Positions 59,407 to 64,000 of a stretch of 64,000 nt of DNA are shown here, one piece after another; position 1 is the first letter of the stretch, and each line of letters begins with the position of its first letter. Under the pieces are notes generated by a model. It made no database searches. It had not been told where the DNA came from and was given only the letters and a program-made list of their open reading frames with translations. This DNA is from Cryobacterium sp. (GTDB taxonomy: Bacteria > Actinomycetota > Actinomycetes > Actinomycetales > Microbacteriaceae). Position numbers and translations under genes: made by a program. The stretch lies in NCBI GenBank assembly GCA_019638935.1, contig JAHBSW010000006.1:31993-95992 (forward strand), in the 5' to 3' direction.

Positions 59407-59412
59407 TATACT
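59407..59412 (+). promoter_or_regulatory. -10 box before smpB
   Basis: TATACT, 53 nt before the GTG at 59466; AAGGAG at 59453-59458 is a canonical ribosome site. smpB thus has a leader, unlike many neighbours. Confidence 0.5.
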
Positions 59413-59465
59413 GAACGGCTGCCCGCACATCCGTCGGGCGTCGAAATCAGTGAAGGAGTCGTACC

Positions 59466-59942
59466 GTGCCCAGGGAACGTGGCGAGAAGGTCGTTGCCAC
59501 CAATCGCAAGGCGCGGCACGACTATGCCATCGAAGACACCTACGAGGCGGGTTTGGTGCTCTCGGGCAGCGAGGTGAAGTCGCTGCGCGAGGGGCGTGCC
59601 TCGCTCGTCGACGGCTACGCCTTCATCGACGGGGGAGAGGCGTGGCTGGATGCCGTGCACATCCCCGAGTACATCGGCGGCACCTGGAACAACCACGCCC
59701 CGCGCCGCAAGCGCAAGCTGCTGCTGCACAAGGCGCAGATCCTGAAGATCCACAACAAGGTCAAGGAGGGCGGCTACACGCTCGTGCCGCTCAAGCTGTA
59801 CTTCAGCGACGGCCGCGCCAAGGTCGAGATCGCGATCGCCAAGGGCAAGAAGGAGTACGACAAGCGCCACGCGCTGCGCGAGCGTCAGGATGCGCGCGAG
59901 GCGCAGCGCGCCATGTCGAGCCGCCGGAACCTCGGCGAGTAG
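59466..59942 (+). CDS. smpB: SsrA-binding protein
   Basis: 158 residues. [55 protein letters not shown] and C-terminal basic tail with the [16 protein letters not shown] segment match SmpB, which loads tmRNA on stalled ribosomes. ssrA itself lies 3.8 kb downstream on the same strand. Confidence 0.97.
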   Translation: MPRERGEKVVATNRKARHDYAIEDTYEAGLVLSGSEVKSLREGRASLVDGYAFIDGGEAWLDAVHIPEYIGGTWNNHAPRRKRKLLLHKAQILKIHNKVKEGGYTLVPLKLYFSDGRAKVEIAIAKGKKEYDKRHALRERQDAREAQRAMSSRRNLGE

Positions 59943-59950
59943 GGGCGATC

Positions 59951-60056
59951 GGTCTCGATACGCCGCTGCGCGGCTACTCGACCACCGGAACAGGAGTCGC
60001 CGGTCGAGCGCCGACCTGAGGCTCTCGAAGGGTAGCGCGCAGCGCGTATCGAGACC
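59951..60056. repeat. Pair of GGTTGAGTAG-type repeats after smpB
   Basis: Copy 3 at 59951-59983 (minus orientation, GGTCTCGATACG...CTACTCGACC) and copy 4 near 60021-60056 (plus, ends CGTATCGAGACC) face each other. Inner stems differ from other copies but self-pair. Confidence 0.7.
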
Positions 60057-60063
60057 AGCCCGT

Positions 60064-61146
60064 CTAGAACAGCGTCGGCGACATCGCCCGTGCCGTGAGC
60101 GCGGGCGGCAGTTCCTCGGCGATCAGGGATCCCGGAGTGGGCGAGTTCTCGTAGGGAGGGTCATCGACCGGCCGTCGACGCGCATCCTGCTCCGCGCGCC
60201 GGTCGAGGCCGTGCTGTCGGATCAGCGGCTGGATGCGTGCCGCCAGCCACGCGCGGTAGCTCTTCGGCGCGTACGCTCCGCCCCGGTAGAGGCCCTCGTA
60301 CCGCGTGACGAGCTCGGGGTGCTCCCGCTCGAGCCACCGCATGAACCAGTCCTTCACGCCGGGGCGCAAGTGGAGTGCGGTGTACAGCACGGAGCTCGCA
60401 CCGGCATCCTTCGCCCGGCGCAGCGCCTCGTCGAGGTGCTCGCGGGAGTCGGTGAGGTAGGGCAGGATCGGCATGAGGAACACGGAGCAGCGCAGGCCGG
60501 CCTCGCGCACCGCCGTGACGGTCGCGAGCCGCGCGGTCGCGGTCGGCGTTCCCGGCTCGATCGACTGCTGCAGCTCGTCGTCGTAGATCGCGATCGACAT
60601 TGCGAGCCTGACGGGAACGTGCCGGCTCGCCTCCACGAGCAGGGGCAGGTCGCGCCGCAGCAGCGTGCCCTTCGTGAGAATCGAGAAGGGTGTGCCCGAC
60701 CCGGCGAGGGCGGCGACGATGCCCGGCATGAGCCGGTAGCGGCCCTCCGCGCGCTGGTAGGGGTCGGTGTTGGTGCCGAGGGCCACAGGATGCCGCGCCC
60801 AGGTCGGTCGCGCGACCTCGCGCGCCAGCACCTCGGCGACGTTGACCTTCACCACGATCTGGGTGTCGAAGTCGCGTCCCGCGTCGAGGTCGAGGTACTC
60901 GTGTGTGGGACGCGCGAAGCAGTACACGCAGCGGTGCAGGCACCCGCGCATGGGGTTGATAGTCCAGTCGAAGAGCATGGCGCTCTGCGCGTGCACACGG
61001 TTGAGCGCGCTCTTCGCGAGCACCTCATAGAAGGTGACGCCGTCGAACTCGGGGGTGCGCACCGTGCGCACGAGGTTGTTGAGCCTGGCGAGACCGGGCA
61101 GCGCGCCGTCGTCCTCGGCGTTGATCTCCTGTCCGCTCCACCGCAT
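60064..61146 (-). CDS. Rv2578c-family radical SAM protein
   Basis: 360 residues. Radical SAM cysteines in MRGCLHRCVYCFARPTHEY (CxxxCxxC). LGTNTDPYQRAEGRYRLMPG, FSILTKGTLLRRD and MSIAIYDDELQQSIEPGTP are family motifs shared with spore photoproduct lyase-like radical SAM proteins. It may act on DNA or a nucleic-acid substrate, but the reaction is unknown. Confidence 0.92.
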   Translation of the reverse strand: MRWSGQEINAEDDGALPGLARLNNLVRTVRTPEFDGVTFYEVLAKSALNRVHAQSAMLFDWTINPMRGCLHRCVYCFARPTHEYLDLDAGRDFDTQIVVKVNVAEVLAREVARPTWARHPVALGTNTDPYQRAEGRYRLMPGIVAALAGSGTPFSILTKGTLLRRDLPLLVEASRHVPVRLAMSIAIYDDELQQSIEPGTPTATARLATVTAVREAGLRCSVFLMPILPYLTDSREHLDEALRRAKDAGASSVLYTALHLRPGVKDWFMRWLEREHPELVTRYEGLYRGGAYAPKSYRAWLAARIQPLIRQHGLDRRAEQDARRRPVDDPPYENSPTPGSLIAEELPPALTARAMSPTLF

Positions 61147-61195
61147 GCAGACATTCGAACATAGTTTCGAATACTGTGCAACAACGGTGTCGCGA

Positions 61196-61323
61196 GGTCT
61201 CGATACGCGGGCGGCTCCCGACCGTCGGAAGTACTGCGCTGGTTGAGTAGCTCCGCTTTGCGGAGCGTATCGAAACCTTGCTCCGAAACTGGTTCCGATA
61301 AGCGGCTGCGCCGCTGCTCAGCC
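61196..61323. repeat. Cluster of GGTTGAGTAG-type repeats
   Basis: Partial copy 5 (61196-61222), a complete copy 6 (61241-61277; inner stem CTCCGC/GCGGAG) and a degenerate inverted copy 7 (61291-61323; inner GCGGC/GCCGC). Copy 7 runs over the stop codon of the SIMPL gene. Confidence 0.72.
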
Positions 61324-62010
61324 AGCGGAGGCGACGAACCGCGCGTCGACCACCGCCGCGACCTCGATCTCCTCGGGCTTGAGCGAGAGCTCAGGGCTTG
61401 CGGCCGAGTCCATCGAGGCTTTCATCATGCGGGGTGCCGCGGCGGCGAATTCGAAGCCGCCACCGGATGCCGACGACTGGTCCCCGAGCATGCCCGGGTC
61501 GGCGATCGCGATCGCCCGCACCCGGGTGAGACCGATCGCGTCGGCGTAGGTCTGGGCCTTGCGGGTCGCGTCGGCGACGGCGCGGGCGCGCACCTCGGTG
61601 GTGGCGGCATCCTTGCGCTCATCCGTGAGCTTCCACTCGACCCAGCTGATCGCCACCCCGTCGGCGGCGGCCTGCCGCTCGAGAAAGCGGGAGAGCGCGT
61701 CGAAGTCGTCGAACTCCGCGGTGAAGCCGATGCGGGCGTGGTAGACGAGGGGGAGCTGTTTGCCGTCCTGGTTCCACGGGCGGTCGCTCCAGACCTGGAT
61801 CGAGTCGCTCGACCACGTCGTGATCGGACCAGCGGACGAGTCATGCAGCGACTCGATCGCGCCGCGCAGCGACTCGGCGGCGGTGCTCGCATCGGTGAAC
61901 ACGGCATCCCTCGCCGGTCCATCGAAGCTCACGCCGAGGCGCACGACGGCGCGCTCGGCCGCGTGGCGGGCGACGTCGCGCCCCTGAACGGTGATCACGG
62001 TCTCGGTCAT
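61318..62010 (-). CDS. SIMPL (DUF541) domain protein
   Basis: 230 residues. ITVQGRDVARHAAERAVVRLGVSFDG, then RARAVADATRKAQTYADAIGL and GGGFEFAAAAPRMM ... PEEIEVAAVVDARF follow the SIMPL/DUF541 pattern. No signal peptide, so probably cytoplasmic here. Function unknown. TAATCT (62022-62017, minus) is 6 nt before the ATG. Its last codons and stop lie in a repeat. Confidence 0.88.
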   Translation of the reverse strand: MTETVITVQGRDVARHAAERAVVRLGVSFDGPARDAVFTDASTAAESLRGAIESLHDSSAGPITTWSSDSIQVWSDRPWNQDGKQLPLVYHARIGFTAEFDDFDALSRFLERQAAADGVAISWVEWKLTDERKDAATTEVRARAVADATRKAQTYADAIGLTRVRAIAIADPGMLGDQSSASGGGFEFAAAAPRMMKASMDSAASPELSLKPEEIEVAAVVDARFVASAG

Positions 62011-62016
62011 GGCGAC

Positions 62017-62022
62017 AGATTA
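62017..62022 (-). promoter_or_regulatory. -10 box of SIMPL gene
   Basis: TAATCT on the minus strand with 6 nt to the ATG at 62010. Confidence 0.5.
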
Positions 62023-62058
62023 CCTCGCGCAGCTGTCGCCATGACCGATCGTGAAGCG

Positions 62059-63429
62059 TCAGCTCGTGCGGATGAGCTTCTTGTTGACGAACTCGTTCGC
62101 CCCGAACCGGCCGAGCTCGCGGCCCATGCCGCTGTTCTTGACGCCGCCGAAGGGAAGCTCGGGGCTGTCGGCGAGCACAACGTTGATGTAGACCATGCCG
62201 GCGTCGATGCGGTCGGCGACGCGCGCCGCCTGCTCGGCGTCGGTGGAGAACACGTAGGAGCCGAGGCCGAAGGGCGTGCCGTTCGCGACCTCGATGGCCT
62301 CGTCTTCGCTCGAGACGCGGTAGAGGGATGCGACGGGTCCGAAGAACTCTTCGCGGTAGGCATCGTGCTCGGGCGAGATGTCGGTGATCACCGTCGGCGG
62401 GAAGAAGGCGCCGTCACGCTCACCCGCGCGCTCGACCTTCGCGCCCTGCTTGGCGGCGCGCTGCACCTGCTCGTCGAGTCCCTCCGCTGCGCCGAGGGAC
62501 GAGAGCGGTCCGTAGTCGGCCTCGCCCTTGACGGGGTCGCCGGGCGCGGCGGCGAGCATCTTCGCGGTGAACTTCTCGCGGAACGCGTCGTAGAGCTCGT
62601 CGATCACGATGAAGCGCTTCGCCGCGTTGCACGACTGGCCGCTGTTGTCGAGGCGGGCGGCGAGAGCGGAGTCGACGGTGGCATCCAGATCGTCGGTGCT
62701 GAGCAGGATGAACGGGTCCGACCCACCGAGCTCGAGCACGACCTTCTTGATGTGGCGCCCTGCAACCTCGGCGACGGCCGAACCGGCCGCCTCCGAGCCG
62801 GTGAGCGAGACTCCCTGCACGCGCGGGTCGGCGATGATGCGCGCGATCTGCTCGCTCGAGGCGTAGACGTTGGTGTACACGCCGACGGGGGCACCGGCAT
62901 CCGCGAACATCTGGTGGATCGCCGCCGCCGACTCGGGGCACTGCGAGGCGTGCTTGAGGATGATGGTGTTGCCGACGATCACGTTCGGGCCGGCGAAGCG
63001 GGCCACCTGGTAGTAGGGGAAGTTCCACGGCATGACCCCCACGAGCACGCCGAGCGGGCTGGTGCGCATGACGGCGGTGCCCTCGCTGCCCTCGGCGAGC
63101 TCGATCGGCTCGTCGGCGAGGAACGTGTGCGCGTTGTCGGCGTAGTAGCGGAAGATGTCGGCCGCGAAGTCGACCTCACCGAGGGCGTCGCCGATGGGCT
63201 TGCCCATCTCGCGCACGATGATCGCGGCGAGCTCCTCGCGACGCTCCGAGTGCAGGTCGGCGACCTTGCGGATGACGGCTGCGCGCTCGTCGATGCTCGA
63301 GGTGCGACCCCAGGTGCGGTAGGCGGACTCGGCGGCCGTGACGACCTCGTCGAGTTCGGCATCCGTGATCTGGGGGTAGGTCTTGACCTTCTCGCCTGTG
63401 GCGGGGTTGGTAACGGTGTAGCGGCTCAC
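62059..63429 (-). CDS. NAD(P)-dependent succinate-semialdehyde dehydrogenase-like
   Basis: 456 residues, aldehyde dehydrogenase. VMPWNFPYYQVARFAGPN, LTGSEAAGSAVAE, catalytic Glu in VLELGGSDPF and Cys in DNSGQSCNAAKRFIV. The GSDPFI and SCNAAKR motifs are those of the GabD1/SSADH group. GTG 63429 has AGGAG 8 nt upstream; GTG 63435 is too close to that site. Probably feeds succinate from GABA or similar compounds. Confidence 0.92.
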   Translation of the reverse strand: MSRYTVTNPATGEKVKTYPQITDAELDEVVTAAESAYRTWGRTSSIDERAAVIRKVADLHSERREELAAIIVREMGKPIGDALGEVDFAADIFRYYADNAHTFLADEPIELAEGSEGTAVMRTSPLGVLVGVMPWNFPYYQVARFAGPNVIVGNTIILKHASQCPESAAAIHQMFADAGAPVGVYTNVYASSEQIARIIADPRVQGVSLTGSEAAGSAVAEVAGRHIKKVVLELGGSDPFILLSTDDLDATVDSALAARLDNSGQSCNAAKRFIVIDELYDAFREKFTAKMLAAAPGDPVKGEADYGPLSSLGAAEGLDEQVQRAAKQGAKVERAGERDGAFFPPTVITDISPEHDAYREEFFGPVASLYRVSSEDEAIEVANGTPFGLGSYVFSTDAEQAARVADRIDAGMVYINVVLADSPELPFGGVKNSGMGRELGRFGANEFVNKKLIRTS

Positions 63430-63754
63430 GCGCACTTCTCCTGTTCGTGTGGCCGGGCGTCGTTGCCCGGCAGGATGTCGGTGGTAATACCTAATCATGT
63501 TGCGAAAGCGCCCGCAGGGCCAGCCTCCGAACAACCGTTTGTGCTAAAACCACCCGAACGTTCGAGCGCAATTGCCACAAACGGGCGCAGAGTCGAGGCG
63601 GGTGTGGCGTGGCGTGGCGTGGGGTGGGGGCAGACGAGGCCTTGAGCCGTGCCGGTGGCGGGGCGGCGGCTTTCCGAGTACGATAGAAGGCTGCCCTCGG
63701 GCGGTTGACAACTCCACAGCGCGCGACAGTGTCCGGTTCTTGCGAACCACTCAC
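63430..63754. other. Long spacer between the dehydrogenase and ssrA
   Basis: 325 bp without a supported gene. It holds the dehydrogenase leader with a 6-bp hairpin CCGGGC/GCCCGG (63453-63470), three GTGGC pentamers in tandem (63604-63618) running into a G-rich tract, and the ssrA promoter near 63705. Short frames here lack ribosome sites and codon bias. Confidence 0.6.
63705..63733 (+). promoter_or_regulatory. ssrA: Probable ssrA promoter
   Basis: TTGACA at 63705-63710 is a consensus -35. A weak -10, CAGTGT (63727-63732), follows at 16 bp. The start would fall about 15 nt before the tmRNA 5' end, suiting a processed precursor. Confidence 0.5.
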
Positions 63755-64000
63755 GGGGATGATCGGTTTCGACATTGCCTGAGTGAGTGTGAGAAGCGGG
63801 TCGAGGATGCAGGGTTATCTCGTAAACGATCTCTGCGAAACATAAGTGCCAATTCAAAGCGCACTGACTTCGCCCTCGCTGCCTAAGCGAGCGCCATAAA
63901 AGTCCGTCAGACCGGGAATGCTCTCTACCCGGACTTCTGGCGTCAGCTAGAGAGCTTGCTGCGGCGTTACGTCCTAGGGCGTCGCGGGACGTGAACTAGG
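63755..64000 (+). ncRNA. ssrA: tmRNA, 5' part (cut by window end)
   Basis: Begins GGGGATGATCGGTTTCGAC, the normal tmRNA 5' acceptor and D-like region. The tag frame, with the resume codon GCC at 63848-63850 and stop TAA at 63884-63886, encodes ANSKRTDFALAA, ending in the ALAA degradation signal. Pseudoknot-forming sequences follow (e.g. GTCCGTCAGACCGGGAATGC ... CCCGGACTT). The 3' tRNA-like end lies outside the window. Confidence 0.95.

Noticed and set aside
63572-63886. Protein-coding gene upstream of and into ssrA
   Set aside because: The apparent frame only becomes meaningful in the tmRNA tag; upstream codons lack bias and a ribosome site.

Overview
The window reads as chromosome of a high-GC actinobacterium, most likely a member of the Microbacteriaceae. 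Grounds: GC-rich coding with strong third-position bias, a mycothiol-type maleylpyruvate isomerase family protein, DUF3039 and Rv2578c-type radical SAM genes, the actinobacterial prfB-ftsE-ftsX-smpB order with ssrA nearby, and many genes whose start codon lies exactly 6 nt after a TAnnnT -10 box (leaderless transcripts). No prophage, insertion sequence or CRISPR array was seen.

Layout. 0-8.5 kb: tail of psuG, a LysR regulator, a DedA membrane protein, a nitrilase-family amidohydrolase, a signalling group (receiver/PIG-L fusion, then a response regulator and PAS histidine kinase operon), a mycothiol-dependent-type enzyme and an aminotransferase. 8.5-12.2 kb: two secreted proteins, an HtrA-like protease and an EcsC-like protein. 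12.3-18.6 kb: accessory block with a Phd/VapC toxin-antitoxin pair, a two-gene type III restriction-modification system, an XRE regulator and an orphan small protein. 18.7-21.5 kb: an ABC exporter. 21.6-23.0 kb: DUF3039, then an AbiEi/DUF559-like nuclease gene bracketed by related palindromes. 23.0-26.6 kb: pncB, murI, rph, rdgB. 26.6-31 kb: a frameshifted cation-efflux gene, two structured repeats and an Mn/Zn ABC operon ending in its own DtxR-type regulator. 31-36.4 kb: small lipoprotein, second DedA, DUF1761, Dabb and an LPXTG surface protein. 36.4-39.1 kb: MarR-controlled operon resembling catechol/quinone detoxification (catDE-like). 39.6-40.4 kb: a 0.7-kb micro-island at tRNA-Leu carrying a toxin-antitoxin-like pair between 19-bp direct repeats. 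40.5-45.1 kb: Tad pilus operon including a 58-residue pilin-like gene. 45.1-56.3 kb: MFS transporter and a divergent catabolic cluster (ABC importer, dehydrogenase, MBL, VOC, aldolase, FAH on one strand; CoA transferase and HMG-CoA-lyase-like on the other; GntR regulator). 56.3-64 kb: prfB, ftsEX, smpB, radical SAM, SIMPL, succinate-semialdehyde dehydrogenase and the 5' part of tmRNA.

The most unusual structures are non-coding: a two-hairpin repeat with covarying stems (four copies), the palindrome-bracketed nuclease gene, the tRNA-Leu micro-island, and an operator palindrome centred on the leaderless start codon of the metal-uptake operon. Among proteins the receiver/PIG-L fusion with Asn in place of the expected catalytic Asp stands out.
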